NCBI GenBank assembly: GCA_020437875.1
Contig: JAGQVR010000008.1
Location: 5,655-26,527, forward strand
Length of the DNA stretch: 20,873 bases
Source of the DNA: Flavobacteriales bacterium
Lineage (GTDB): Bacteria; Bacteroidota; Bacteroidia; Flavobacteriales_F; PHOS-HE28
Direction: 5' to 3'
Positions within the stretch are counted from its first letter, which is position 1. Each line of letters opens with the position of its first letter. A program made the translations under genes and the position numbers. Positions 7,100 to 17,466 of this stretch are shown piece by piece. The notes under the pieces are model-generated. The model was not told where the DNA came from, searched no databases, and saw only the letters and a list, made by a program, of their open reading frames with translations.

Positions 7100-7714
7100 T
7101 TAGTTAGCGAGTTGAAGGCGGATGCCCGCAGAGAGGTTGATGAGGTTGACACGCGGGTTGGTATGGAAGCGTGCACCATCAAAGACATTGCTCATTGCCA
7201 CATGGTAACCACCCTCGAGAAAGAGGAAACCGAGCGTTAGGCCGGCACCAGCGCCCAAATACCATTGAGCAGCCGAAGTCCGCACATCGAGTCGATCGTT
7301 GTGTAGGTCTGCATCCAGGTTGAACAGCGCGGTCGGTCCGCCAAGAACGTAGATGTTCACCGCGGGGTCCGAGGACGCATCGATCAGGTTCCGACCTACC
7401 ATCAAGGGCACCCGGAGCGACCGGTCCGTGTACCGGAACTCAACATCGGTGCCGTACCCATCCCCGTTCTGATCGACTCCTGCAAGGGTGTAGTTCAAGT
7501 TGCGCACGAGCAGATGCACCCCGGGGCGTAGGAACCAGGTGGTACCCAGCTGGAGATCGGCGCCGAGGTGATAACCCGCTCGCCCGCTCCATTGTTCCTC
7601 GCCGGTCTCCGTCACATTGCTCCCGGTGTACCCCCCGCCCACACGGAATTCCTGTGCGGTGGCCGGGAGGGTGAACGCAAGGACCAGAACAGGGAGGATC
7701 AGTCGGTGGAGCAT
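7100..7714 (-). CDS. Outer-membrane beta-barrel protein
   Basis: This 204-residue protein begins with a signal peptide (MLHRLILPVLVLAFTLPATAQ). It continues as alternating strands and glycine turns: RVGGGYTGSN, YHLGADLQLGTTWFLRPGVHL, then GAGAGLTLGFLFLEGGYHVAM, and a final strand LINLSAGIRLQLAN. This is the size and pattern of 8-stranded barrels of the PorT/OmpW-like type in Bacteroidota. A DQNGDGYGTD stretch could bind calcium in a surface loop. The frame runs upstream to 7864, but only the ATG at 7714 places the signal peptide at the N-terminus. It leads a two-gene unit with the small anchored protein, 14 bases apart. The function is otherwise unknown. Confidence 0.85.
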   Translation of the reverse strand: MLHRLILPVLVLAFTLPATAQEFRVGGGYTGSNVTETGEEQWSGRAGYHLGADLQLGTTWFLRPGVHLLVRNLNYTLAGVDQNGDGYGTDVEFRYTDRSLRVPLMVGRNLIDASSDPAVNIYVLGGPTALFNLDADLHNDRLDVRTSAAQWYLGAGAGLTLGFLFLEGGYHVAMSNVFDGARFHTNPRVNLINLSAGIRLQLAN

Positions 7715-7860
7715 GGGTCGATCGGGTTGTAGTAGGTCGCCGGGCCAACCTCGTGCCGATCGAAGAAATGGTGCGAACGCCCGTCCTCCATGCTTCTGAA
7801 CGCTTCCCCATCGCACGGTCCGGGGCATCAGCGCCACACTTCCAGCGCGTGAATTCCCCA

Positions 7861-8388
7861 TCACGCGGAACGCATCATTCCATCCACATCGTGACCGTTC
7901 CCGGTCCTCGCGATCGACCGCACGATCGATCGGTGTTGATCCGCTTCCAAGGACTGGTACCTGATGATGGTGGGATACAGTTCCTGATCGTGATGATCCT
8001 GCTTCACCTCGTCCGCAAGACGGCTCCAGAGCCCTATGATGGACCGGCGCGCTTCAAGCAGGCGCTCTTGGATACGCAGGACTCGGTTCACATCTGCTCG
8101 TGGCAGCCGGTCGGCATTGTAAATGGCCTCCACCAAGGCCGCACCCTCTGCGCAGACGCAGGGTCCGGGTGGCGTACCGAGATCGAGGGCCAGCGAGACG
8201 ATCCCTCGCAAGGCCTTCAGCTCATGGGCGTGCTGTTCGACGATCAGCGCGCCGAAGTGCCCTTTCCCCTCACGTGCCATCATGGCCCTGAGCAACCTGG
8301 CCATTCGGTCGTGCGTGAAATGGATCTCGTTCAACACGGCCTGACGCCGTGCCATGCGCTTTCGTTGTTGTTCCCAGGAGCGTTCCAT
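7861..8388 (-). CDS. Putative ferritin-like (DUF892-type) helical protein
   Basis: This protein of about 175 residues has no signal peptide and is predicted helical throughout. Histidine and acidic residues sit where a four-helix metal-binding bundle might use them: EQHAHELKALRGIV with a later CVCAEGAALVEAI, then RIQERLLEARRSIIGLWSRLADEV, and DQELYPTIIRYQSLEADQHRSI. The order of these helices loosely recalls the DUF892/YciF ferritin-like family, but no full motif is secure, so the name is tentative. The start is uncertain: the ATG at 8388 is used, and a GTG at 8406 in the same frame adds six residues. It lies between transcription units and no promoter was identified. Confidence 0.6.
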   Translation of the reverse strand: MERSWEQQRKRMARRQAVLNEIHFTHDRMARLLRAMMAREGKGHFGALIVEQHAHELKALRGIVSLALDLGTPPGPCVCAEGAALVEAIYNADRLPRADVNRVLRIQERLLEARRSIIGLWSRLADEVKQDHHDQELYPTIIRYQSLEADQHRSIVRSIARTGNGHDVDGMMRSA

Positions 8389-8455
8389 GTTCTTGCGATA
8401 TGTCACTCATAAGGCCAGCATCATGCCGGGTCGGACGTAGCACCGCTCCAACACG

Positions 8456-8487
8456 GAAGAAGCCGCTCCTCCCGGAACGGCTTCTTC
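8456..8487 (-). terminator. Terminator hairpin after the coiled-coil lipoprotein gene
   Basis: A 10-bp perfect stem (GAAGAAGCCG at 8456-8465 with CGGCTTCTTC at 8478-8487) encloses a 12-base loop, 17 bases past the stop at 8505. The following bases on the minus strand (CGTGTTGG) are only moderately U-rich. Confidence 0.6.
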
Positions 8488-8504
8488 GACCGGCACCAGT
8501 TGCA

Positions 8505-9380
8505 TCAGCGCACCTCGGCGACCAGGTAATGGCTCAACCTCCAGAAGGCATCCGGGTCCTTGATCTTCAAGTAGGCAAGTTCATCCTGCTCCTTCACGAT
8601 CTCGTAGGACCCCGCAGGGTGTTCAGTGACCAGTTCCACCTTCTTTCCCGAGAGTGGAATGCGTTCCGTGTTGCGCGTGTCGATGGAGCTGAGCTTGCTG
8701 CTGGACACGGCCTCGTTCAATTCGCTGGACCGACCGATACCGAGCAGACCACCATCGCGTTTCACCACGCCGTTCTGTTCCAGTTCCTTCATGGAACCAA
8801 CGGCATAGTAAGCGGTGTGCATCTCGTTGCCCAACTGCTCGATCGTTGCTTCACGCCGCGCCATCTCCAGTTCGAAGGCGTTCAACTTCTGGTTCACCTC
8901 CTCGATCTTGAAGTCCTTCGCGAGCAGTTCCTCCTTCATCAGGGTGATGGCGGAGTCTCGACTGGCCAGTTCGGCATCCAGCGCCTTCAACTTCCTGCGC
9001 AGGGACCCTGAGTCGACACGCGACTTATCGAGCTTCTTGGTCAACTCGGCCACCTGGTCACGGCTCTCCTGCATCAGGGAGTTCATCAGTTGGATGTCGC
9101 GCATGATGCGCTCGCGCTGGTCCACCGTCAGGCTTTCCTCGCCGGGGGGGAGCAGTTTCTCACGGTCCTCGATGATGGCGAGGTTCTGTTCGATGTCGCC
9201 GAAGGAGCGCGTCATGTCCTCGATGAGGGAATCACGGCTCTGTACTTCGGTCTTCAGTCGGGCGTTCTCCGCCAGGGCGGCCTTCTCGCTCTCGCTGGGA
9301 CCACGCTGGCAGGCGACCATTGCGAAGGTGGCCAGGACAGCGGCACCAGCGACGCGAAGTGATGTACGTTGGGTCTGCAT
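8505..9380 (-). CDS. Coiled-coil lipoprotein, Cbp1/adhesin-like family of Bacteroidota
   Basis: This 291-residue protein has a signal peptide ending MVAC, which makes Cys24 the likely lipidated residue. Residues 30-185 are a long coiled coil, broken near LLPPGEESLTVD (76-87), with heptads such as LKALDAELASRDSAITLMKEEL. The C-terminal part (190-291) is globular: AYYAVGSMKELEQNGVVKRDGG, then EHPAGSYEIV, then IKDPDAFWRLSHYLVAEVR. This layout (lipid anchor, coiled coil, then a domain with KEL, HP.GSY and FW..S.YLV) matches from memory a Bacteroidota family annotated as Cbp1-type collagen-binding adhesins. The binding function of this member is unproven. It appears to be a single-gene unit ending at the hairpin at 8456-8487. 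Confidence 0.85.
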   Translation of the reverse strand: MQTQRTSLRVAGAAVLATFAMVACQRGPSESEKAALAENARLKTEVQSRDSLIEDMTRSFGDIEQNLAIIEDREKLLPPGEESLTVDQRERIMRDIQLMNSLMQESRDQVAELTKKLDKSRVDSGSLRRKLKALDAELASRDSAITLMKEELLAKDFKIEEVNQKLNAFELEMARREATIEQLGNEMHTAYYAVGSMKELEQNGVVKRDGGLLGIGRSSELNEAVSSSKLSSIDTRNTERIPLSGKKVELVTEHPAGSYEIVKEQDELAYLKIKDPDAFWRLSHYLVAEVR

Positions 9381-9542
9381 GGTTCAGTTGTTTGAACGGA
9401 GCATGGCGCAAATGATGCCGAAGCGTTCTGAGCACGATGCCGGCCATCATACGGGGCACCAGCTCCCCAGAACGAGGAATCCCTTACCGCGCACGCCGCT
9501 CGGTCGTTCCGTGGCCACGGTGAATGCGGCCACCTGGTTGAA

Positions 9543-9576
9543 AAGGAACGGGCCGCACGCTCTCGCGCACGGCCCG
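9543..9576 (-). terminator. Intrinsic terminator after the small helical lipoprotein gene
   Basis: The arms CGGGCCG (9549-9555) and CGGCCCG (9570-9576) form a 7-bp GC stem. On the minus strand it is followed by TTCCTTTTC. It lies 42 bases past the stop at 9619. The rest of 9381-9618 shows no gene. Confidence 0.7.
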
Positions 9577-9618
9577 CCACCAATTGTCCCACTGCGAGAG
9601 CGGGACACCACCACCTCC

Positions 9619-10071
9619 TCAATGTCCATCCATATCCTTGTCGGCTTCGGTCTTCCGGTCGATCTTCTCGGCCTGACGTTCGAACCAATCACCGATGTCA
9701 TCCGCCGTCCGTCGCGTACCGGCCTTCACGTCCTCCCACATCTCGGAGGTCGCCGCCCCCACGTCGTTCAGGTTTCCATCAACGCGGTCCAACTGGGTCT
9801 GTACGTCGGCCTTGTAGGCCTCCCATTCCGCGCGTTGCTCCGCCGTCAGCTCAGGGTCCTTCAGGCGCTCCTCCGCACGCGCATGCTCCACGACCAACTT
9901 CTCGCGCAGGTCGCGTAGTTCGGTGCTCACCTCTTCCTTGCCGGCACGGAGGTCGTCCATCGCCTTATCGACTTTCTTCTCCATCTGGTCCGCATTGTTC
10001 GGTGCTTCACTGCAGGCGGAGAAGGACAGGAATGCGGCCAGTATGGCCGCGTTGATCAGGTAGGTTCTCAT
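9619..10071 (-). CDS. Small helical lipoprotein
   Basis: This 150-residue protein has a lipoprotein signal peptide ending SFSAC, with Cys20 the likely lipid site. The mature protein is almost all charged amphipathic helix (MEKKVDKAMDDLRAGKEE, then TELRDLREKLVVEHARAEER, then WFERQAEKIDRKTEAD). It resembles small stress-type helical proteins that lie on or between membranes, but no family is assigned. The frame extends ten residues upstream to 10101; the ATG at 10071 is preferred because it puts the signal peptide at the N-terminus. It is flanked by a terminator downstream and the DUF4421 gene upstream. Confidence 0.85.
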   Translation of the reverse strand: MRTYLINAAILAAFLSFSACSEAPNNADQMEKKVDKAMDDLRAGKEEVSTELRDLREKLVVEHARAEERLKDPELTAEQRAEWEAYKADVQTQLDRVDGNLNDVGAATSEMWEDVKAGTRRTADDIGDWFERQAEKIDRKTEADKDMDGH

Positions 10072-10250
10072 TGTCGTTGTCGTTTGACCACGACCGTTCA
10101 ATCATGGTACCGATCCCGTGCATTCCGGGCGAACATCGTCGAATACCACGCCCTTCCTGCGGAACAGCACATGGGCAGTGGTCGCGGTCTCCATCCGTGT
10201 CGTGCGTTCACGGGGTGTATCCACCCGCTCGTGTAGAACGTCCACCTCGA

Positions 10251-11297
10251 TCACGGTACCGGAAGCACTTCCCGCTTCTTGCGCTGAAGCCATCGGGTAC
10301 CGCGCTCAACCGACGCGGGTCGATCCCGGAACCGTTGGGCGTAGACCACGCGCACCACCCCGACATCCCATGTGAAACGGCCCCCATCGCGCTGGAGGTA
10401 ACCGATATGCTCCTGGCTGAAGAGCGCGCCGACATATCGCTGAGCGGTATTGTATCCGAGCGCCACGCGGAACTGACTGTGCCAGCCAACGCCTGAACGG
10501 TTCTCCGTGAGCTCATGCATGGGACCATCGTACCGTGCCACCTGAAGGCTGCCACCTGCGCCGACCGCACCGCTCACCGTGGCGAACCATTTCCTGCCCA
10601 TCACGTGGGTATGCGCATAGCCTACCATGGGCCCCAGATCATAGTACGAGGCACCGCGCACATCAGCGGTCGCAGGGAACTGATCGCGCGATCGGGAGGG
10701 GATCAGGGAGGAATCCGCGCGGACCACATAAGCCGTGAGGTACCCACCGACAAGCCAGGTCCCCTGCGAGCGGAGTTGCACGGCATCCTGGTTGAACCCG
10801 GCCCGGTAGCTGAACCGACGGTGGTTGAGGATGTGCAGTGAACTGAGGCCGATGTTGTACTGCAAGAGGTCGGCCCTGTACGGGAGCTCGGTGGACCCTT
10901 CCCAACCGAGCATCGCTTTCGTGTGGCTGGTGATGTGATAGCCTTTGAACACTTGCAGGAAGAGATTGCTCGCCTGCCTGGTGCCGTAGACGTTGGCCTG
11001 TGCATCCAGGTATCGGGTGCGGCCCTTCCGGTCATTATCGTCGTTCAGGAAAGGAACGGGCACACCGATGTTCAAGGTGAACTTGCGCAAGCTCGCGCCA
11101 ACCCCGATGTTGATACGCCCGTTCGGACGGTACCGCAGATCATCGCCAGCACCGGTCGCATGCACCTGGAGGCTGTTGAACTTATGGCTCAGGTAGGTGC
11201 GGTAGGTGATGCGGCGTGAATAGTCCTTGACATAGGTGGTGTCCTGCTGCGCTGATATCCGAACAGGCGCCAGGGCGATCACGAGCAGGAAGATCAT
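10251..11297 (-). CDS. DUF4421 family exported protein
   Basis: This protein of about 348 residues has a signal peptide ending VRISAQ. The mature start DTTYVKDYSRRITYRTYLS, followed by LRYRPNGRINIGVGAS and PVPFLNDDNDRKGRTRYLD, carries the features I associate with DUF4421, a Bacteroidota family of predicted outer-membrane barrels of unknown function. The later part alternates strands and turns (YDLGPMVGYAHTHV, FRVALGYNTAQRYVGALF). The ATG at 11297 gives a signal peptide with no basic residue near its start. A GTG at 11318 would add seven residues including a lysine and may be the true start. The frame further upstream (to 11501) overlaps the AsmA-like gene and is unlikely. The C-terminus is basic (RWLQRKKREVLPVP). 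Confidence 0.88.
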   Translation of the reverse strand: MIFLLVIALAPVRISAQQDTTYVKDYSRRITYRTYLSHKFNSLQVHATGAGDDLRYRPNGRINIGVGASLRKFTLNIGVPVPFLNDDNDRKGRTRYLDAQANVYGTRQASNLFLQVFKGYHITSHTKAMLGWEGSTELPYRADLLQYNIGLSSLHILNHRRFSYRAGFNQDAVQLRSQGTWLVGGYLTAYVVRADSSLIPSRSRDQFPATADVRGASYYDLGPMVGYAHTHVMGRKWFATVSGAVGAGGSLQVARYDGPMHELTENRSGVGWHSQFRVALGYNTAQRYVGALFSQEHIGYLQRDGGRFTWDVGVVRVVYAQRFRDRPASVERGTRWLQRKKREVLPVP

Positions 11298-11427
11298 CCA
11301 CTTCCCCAGGGCTTCCACCGATGGGGACCCGTGAATGGTCCTTCCATACGTTCGACAAAGAGCCCGATCGGCCCGCGAACATTGATCGTTCGAGCCGACC
11401 TTCGCCCCGCACGTTCCGGTCACCACC

Positions 11428-13038
11428 TCACTTCCCACCAGCACCGGACTTATTCGAGGTGATGTCGAGCACGACACCGGGCAACATACTGGCCTTCGCA
11501 CCCTCCCGCACGCCGGCCCACAGGTAGTTGAACACGGCCCGGTCCCTTCGGCGCTCCCAGGTGTAGTTCACCCAGCCATCACCCTTCCGTCGGCCCATGC
11601 GATCACGCCTGACGACCGCATTGAGCAAGGCATCGAAGACGGGATCGAACAGGGCCTGCTCCTTCTTGGCCTTGGATGAACGCACGTCAAGCCTGAGGCC
11701 ATCGTAGCGCATCCAGCACCTGGCGCTCGCCGTACGATCGCCGCCACGCATCCGCAGGATGAGGGTATCGAGCCTGCCTTCGGGGGTGGCCAAACCGGTC
11801 AACGGCTGCAGCACCCTGTTCAATGCCGGGAATGGCAGGTGACCGACATGGGCTTGGATCGCCAGCTGGTCCGTGGTATCACCGATCAGACCACCAAGGT
11901 CCAAAGACAATGGTGTCCGACCGAATACGAAGCCCTCCGCCTTCACCCGAAGGCTGTCCGTCGGCCGATGATGGACATTGGTCAACACACCCTGGATACC
12001 GTCGAACGGTATGAAGGCGAAGCCGCGCGCAGGATCAACACGTTCATGGTAGTGCACGCTCAATTGCTCGATGATCAATGAATCGAAGCCTGATCCGATC
12101 GGCGATGAGCGCAGCAGGCGTTGCGGAAGCGGCTTGTGTCGGAAGGCCGGATCCGGTCTGGACTTGTCGCGTGCCACCGTCAGCTCGGCCGGACCCACAC
12201 GCACGGAACACGCATGTGGAGCCCCCCGCATCACCGCGCGCAGGTCGATCCCATTGATCACGATCCGTTGGAAGCTTCCTGCAACCACATCCCGCTCCTG
12301 CGCGAGCGCTTTCGCCGGTACGCTCACATCCTTCGGGCCGAAGTGGATGCCGGACAACTCCAATCGTTGCGCGGCGTTGTTCAGATCGACCCTCTCCACG
12401 GCCAGGGTCGAATCCACAAAGGGATCCACACGGAGGTGGATGAGCCTCGCATCGCAACCATTGAGGGTGAGTGAGGTATCGCGTACATCAAAGACGATCC
12501 CGGAACCTGCCAAGGAGAGGTCTTCGACCCGCACAATGATCGAGTCCTTCGTGCGCGCGGTCGATGGACCAACATTCAGCTGAAGGTCAGCGACCTCGAT
12601 GCCCTCGAGGCGGGACCTTCGACGGTGTGCTCGAAGGGGGTCCGACCGTTCCTGCTGCAACATGAGGCCCGTTGCTCGAATGCAGAGCGCCTCCATGCGC
12701 AGCCGACGCTGTAGGAACAAGGCCCGGTAGGAAAGGCCATTGATCCGTAAGGTGTCCAGGACACCACTGACAGCTGTTCCGGAGTGTGAACGCGCTTCAC
12801 CAGGCTCCCAACGCAGACCGGTCACAAGCAGGTCCCCCGACCAGAGGTCCAGTTGGAACTCGCAACCATCCTCATCCACCCAGTTCGCCCCGTACGACCC
12901 AGCGGCTTCGCGGATCCGGTCACGAAGGGCATGGCCTGCCCACCAGCCCAGCGCCGCGAAGGCGGCCCAGGCCGTGAGCAGGACCAATGACAGGACGAAC
13001 AGGACACGCGGAACACGCCGCTGCTTCGTAGGCTTCAT
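11428..13038 (-). CDS. AsmA-like membrane-anchored envelope protein
   Basis: This 536-residue protein starts with a basic N-terminus and a single membrane helix (about 12-33). A long periplasmic part follows, made of repeated beta strands with patterns such as LRINGLSYRALFLQRRLRMEAL, IVINGIDLRAVM and IEQLSVHYHER. This is the layout of the AsmA/DUF748/TamB-like group, whose members form groove-shaped strands at the inner membrane and are linked to lipid transport or outer-membrane assembly. The C-terminal section (WMRYDGLRLDVRS, then NYLWAGVREGAK) fits the end of Bacteroidota AsmA-like proteins. It starts 9 bases after the tiny membrane protein gene at 13048-13212, so the two are probably co-transcribed. 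The specific cargo or partner is unknown. Confidence 0.75.
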   Translation of the reverse strand: MKPTKQRRVPRVLFVLSLVLLTAWAAFAALGWWAGHALRDRIREAAGSYGANWVDEDGCEFQLDLWSGDLLVTGLRWEPGEARSHSGTAVSGVLDTLRINGLSYRALFLQRRLRMEALCIRATGLMLQQERSDPLRAHRRRSRLEGIEVADLQLNVGPSTARTKDSIIVRVEDLSLAGSGIVFDVRDTSLTLNGCDARLIHLRVDPFVDSTLAVERVDLNNAAQRLELSGIHFGPKDVSVPAKALAQERDVVAGSFQRIVINGIDLRAVMRGAPHACSVRVGPAELTVARDKSRPDPAFRHKPLPQRLLRSSPIGSGFDSLIIEQLSVHYHERVDPARGFAFIPFDGIQGVLTNVHHRPTDSLRVKAEGFVFGRTPLSLDLGGLIGDTTDQLAIQAHVGHLPFPALNRVLQPLTGLATPEGRLDTLILRMRGGDRTASARCWMRYDGLRLDVRSSKAKKEQALFDPVFDALLNAVVRRDRMGRRKGDGWVNYTWERRRDRAVFNYLWAGVREGAKASMLPGVVLDITSNKSGAGGK

Positions 13039-13047
13039 CCAGCTGGA

Positions 13048-13212
13048 TCACAGCTTCGCTTTCCCGCCGGAGACGAGTCGGATAACGATGGCGACCACAG
13101 CGAGGATAAGAAGAATGTGGATCAAATTGCCGACCATGGCGCCGAATCCGATGTAGCCGATGAGCCAGCCGACGATGAGCAGCACGATGATGATGTTGAC
13201 GAGGTTGTTCAT
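13048..13212 (-). CDS. lmo0937-family (DUF5670-like) small membrane protein
   Basis: This 54-residue protein consists of two membrane helices (about 4-22 and 27-47) separated by a glycine-rich turn, with a basic end SGGKAKL. The second helix contains GNLIHILLILAVV, which matches the IHILLVIAV core of the lmo0937 small membrane protein family. Function is unknown for the family; members are often linked to stress or phage-shock neighbourhoods. The frame is open to 13410, but the ATG at 13212 gives the usual family length and leaves room for a promoter. It precedes the AsmA-like gene by 9 bases. Confidence 0.8.
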   Translation of the reverse strand: MNNLVNIIIVLLIVGWLIGYIGFGAMVGNLIHILLILAVVAIVIRLVSGGKAKL

Positions 13213-13341
13213 GGGGTTGGTGTTTTCCAGTCCAATCCCATCGCCATGCCGTGGGCCGATCCAACACGGATCGAGGCTCCATGGAAGCCGCTGAGGGGAA
13301 AAGCATTCCCATATCCGTGGAACCTTGGCCCATAGGGGCAC

Positions 13342-13373
13342 TTGGTCGTATCGGATCCATTCGACCACCTTCG
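13342..13373 (+). promoter_or_regulatory. Possible Bacteroidota housekeeping promoter of the endonuclease-family gene
   Basis: TTGG (13342-13345) lies 20 bases before CACCTTCG (13366-13373). This loosely fits the -33 TTTG and -7 TAnnTTTG elements, with a start codon 19 bases further on. The match is degenerate. Confidence 0.35.
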
Positions 13374-13392
13374 CTGTCCCGAAAGGCTCAAC

Positions 13393-15600
13393 ATGCACAG
13401 GACCGATCACGCGGCAACCATTCTCCTTTGCTTCTTGTCGCCGCTGTTCGCCTGTGCCCAGGGAGCCGCGATCAACATGGACGGCCTGTTCGACGACTGG
13501 AACGGAACGCTCACCACCTGGATCGATGCGAACGCGCCTTCAAGCGGCGTGGACCTGATCTCCATGCAGGTGACCAACGACCAGGACCACCTTTTCATCA
13601 AGTTCGAACTCGGCAGCGAGACTGACCTGTTGGACGACCTCACTCCGCATGGGATCAGACTCTACATCGATGGGGACAACAACGCATCGACGGGGCTCTC
13701 CGTGCAGAGCGGCTATGGCGCCGAATTACAGATCCGCTTCGATACGCGTACGGTCACGGAGTACTTCGGCACCTCCTCGAACGTTTCGTGGAGCACCCTT
13801 GACCTTGTTCCCCTCCCCACGGTCACCAGCACCGTATTCGAGATCGCTATGGCCAGGAACGCACGGCCTGACGGAACGAACCTGCTCTTAACCTCACCCA
13901 CCATCAAGTTGCTCTTCCGCGAAACGGATGGCGGTGATGCCATGCCCGACGTAGGTAGCGTGCTTTCTTACACCTTCGATGATGTGTTCCAGGCCACCAC
14001 CACCATCCTGCCGCTCACGCGAACGGTACAAGAGGCTGTGCGGGTCACCGCATGGAACGTGCTTGGTGATGGCATCACGGCCCCCGCCCTTCAAGGTCCC
14101 TACCAGCGCATCCTCTCGGCCCTTGCCCCCGACATCATCGGGTTCAGTGAGTGCGTATCAAGCTCAGCATCTCAGATCAAGACCAGATTGGACAGCTGGG
14201 TCCCCATTGGCGGTAATGGATGGCAGGTGTCGAAGGATGACTTCGACATGGTGATCGCGTCAAGATGGCCGATCGAAACGACCTGGACGCACCTCAACAG
14301 ACAGTTCGCGGCGCTCATCGACCTGCCGACGACGTTCGCCACCGACCTGTTGTTCACAGCGGCCCACCTCAACTGCTGCACCGCGGATGCTGCGCGCCAG
14401 GCGCAACTCGATGCTTACGTCCAGTTCGTGCAGGATGCTCGCTCTCCAGGCGGCCTCATCACCCTGCCCACGGGCACACCGATGGTCTATGCGGGTGATC
14501 TGAACTCGGTGGGCTGGGCCCAGCAGCTTGTCACGCTGACGACGGGGGACATCCAGGATAACACGACCTATGGCCCGGATGGTCCCATGGACTGGGACGG
14601 CAGCGTGTTGGGTCGTGCACCCTGCCGTCAGAACGAGGCCCGCATGGCCTACACCTGGCGGAACGACAATAGTGCCTATCCCTCAGGAATGCTCGATCAC
14701 CTGTTCTACACCGATGCCGTCGCCGATCTCGTGGGTTCCTTCGCACTTCGGACCGCATCCATGAGCGGTTCCACGCTGCTCGCTTCAGGCCTGGAAGTGG
14801 ATGATAGCTCCCTGGCCAGCGATCACCTCCCGATCACGGCCGATCTCGCGCTGCCGATGGCGGGCATGAGCCTGGTCGTCCGAGCACTGCTCGACGGACC
14901 CTTCGTTCCAGGCGATGGCCTCATGCACGACAGCCTGCGCACCCGTGGCCTCATTCCAACAATGGAACCGTACACCGCGCTCGGCTTCGAACGGGCAGGG
15001 TCCAGTGGCGAGATCATCGCGAGCACACAGCTCACGGAGAGCGGGCCTGATGCCATCGTCGATTGGTTGTTGGTGGAGCTGCGCTCGGCGAGCGATCCGA
15101 CCGTGATCATAGCGACGCAAGCGGGGCTCGTGCAACGCGATGGCGATGTGGTGGCTGCCGATGGCTCAGCTGCCCTGCAGTTCCCGATGAGCCCTGCCCC
15201 TTGCCCTGTGGCGGTGCGCCATCGCAACCACCTTGGCGTGATGACGGCCGTGCCGATCGCCCCGATATCCGGCACCTTGACCGTTGACTTCACCGATCCC
15301 TTGACCGCACTCCAAGGAACCGAGGCTGAGGTGACATCGAACGGCACGATGCGCTTGTGGGCAGGCAATGCATTGCGTGACGGGGCATTGCGCTATGCCG
15401 GTCAGGACAATGATCGGGACCGCGTACTTACCCGGATCGGCGGGGTGATCCCCACGAACGTGGTCGACGGGTATCTGCAGGAGGATCTGAACTGCGATGG
15501 ATCCGTGAAGTACAGCGGGGCGGGCAACGACCGGGACCTGATCCTATTCGGCATCGGTGGCACGGTGCCGACGAACACACGGTCGGAACAACTACCGTAG
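13393..15600 (+). CDS. Secreted endonuclease/exonuclease/phosphatase-family protein with duplicated C-terminal module
   Basis: This 735-residue exported protein has a signal peptide (about 1-23). Residues 26-205 form a beta-rich domain starting INMDGLFDDW, like CBM9/DOMON-type binding domains. Residues 215-485 form the EEP fold with the expected catalytic set: WNVLGDG (Asn222), PDIIGFSE (Glu253), MVIASRWPI, AAHLN (His325), YAGDLN (Asp369, Asn371), MLDHLFY (Asp435) and SDHLPI (Asp477, His478). It should cleave a phosphodiester or phosphomonoester; nuclease and sphingomyelinase-like activities cannot be told apart here. After a linker, residues 666-733 hold two 39-residue repeats with NDRD and GG.(V)PTN, plus DLNCDG between them, likely calcium binding and surface-related. 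No classic type A sorting domain is seen. The ATG at 13393 is preferred to the longer frame from 13342. Confidence 0.9.
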   Translation: MHRTDHAATILLCFLSPLFACAQGAAINMDGLFDDWNGTLTTWIDANAPSSGVDLISMQVTNDQDHLFIKFELGSETDLLDDLTPHGIRLYIDGDNNASTGLSVQSGYGAELQIRFDTRTVTEYFGTSSNVSWSTLDLVPLPTVTSTVFEIAMARNARPDGTNLLLTSPTIKLLFRETDGGDAMPDVGSVLSYTFDDVFQATTTILPLTRTVQEAVRVTAWNVLGDGITAPALQGPYQRILSALAPDIIGFSECVSSSASQIKTRLDSWVPIGGNGWQVSKDDFDMVIASRWPIETTWTHLNRQFAALIDLPTTFATDLLFTAAHLNCCTADAARQAQLDAYVQFVQDARSPGGLITLPTGTPMVYAGDLNSVGWAQQLVTLTTGDIQDNTTYGPDGPMDWDGSVLGRAPCRQNEARMAYTWRNDNSAYPSGMLDHLFYTDAVADLVGSFALRTASMSGSTLLASGLEVDDSSLASDHLPITADLALPMAGMSLVVRALLDGPFVPGDGLMHDSLRTRGLIPTMEPYTALGFERAGSSGEIIASTQLTESGPDAIVDWLLVELRSASDPTVIIATQAGLVQRDGDVVAADGSAALQFPMSPAPCPVAVRHRNHLGVMTAVPIAPISGTLTVDFTDPLTALQGTEAEVTSNGTMRLWAGNALRDGALRYAGQDNDRDRVLTRIGGVIPTNVVDGYLQEDLNCDGSVKYSGAGNDRDLILFGIGGTVPTNTRSEQLP
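15388..15591 (+). repeat. Two 39-residue C-terminal repeats (117-base period)
   Basis: Unit 1 (residues 666-694) contains LRYAGQDNDRD and IGGVIPTN. Unit 2 (705-733) contains VKYSGAGNDRD and IGGTVPTN. Conserved positions (Tyr, NDRD, IGG, PTN) are offset by exactly 39 residues, and DLNCDG in the connector resembles a calcium loop. Confidence 0.8.
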
Positions 15601-15606
15601 TCGGCC

Positions 15607-17394
<1,788 letters not shown>

Positions 17395-17426
17395 GGGGAA
17401 GTGCCTGGCTGGGCTGAAAAAGGCTG

Positions 17427-17434
17427 CGAAGGTA
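17427..17434 (-). promoter_or_regulatory. Likely -7 element of the lepA promoter
   Basis: On the minus strand the sequence is TACCTTCG, one base from the Bacteroidota consensus TAnnTTTG, 32 bases upstream of the lepA ATG. No clear -33 TTTG is visible. Confidence 0.5.
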
Positions 17435-17466
17435 ACCAGTATCCGCCCCCGGGCGCAGGACCGCCG

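Noticed and set aside
10102..10293. Possible 63-codon minus-strand gene between the DUF4421 and lipoprotein genes
   Set aside because: It overlaps the end of the DUF4421 gene, shows no signal peptide, membrane helix or known motif, and has no convincing promoter. A real short gene cannot be fully excluded.
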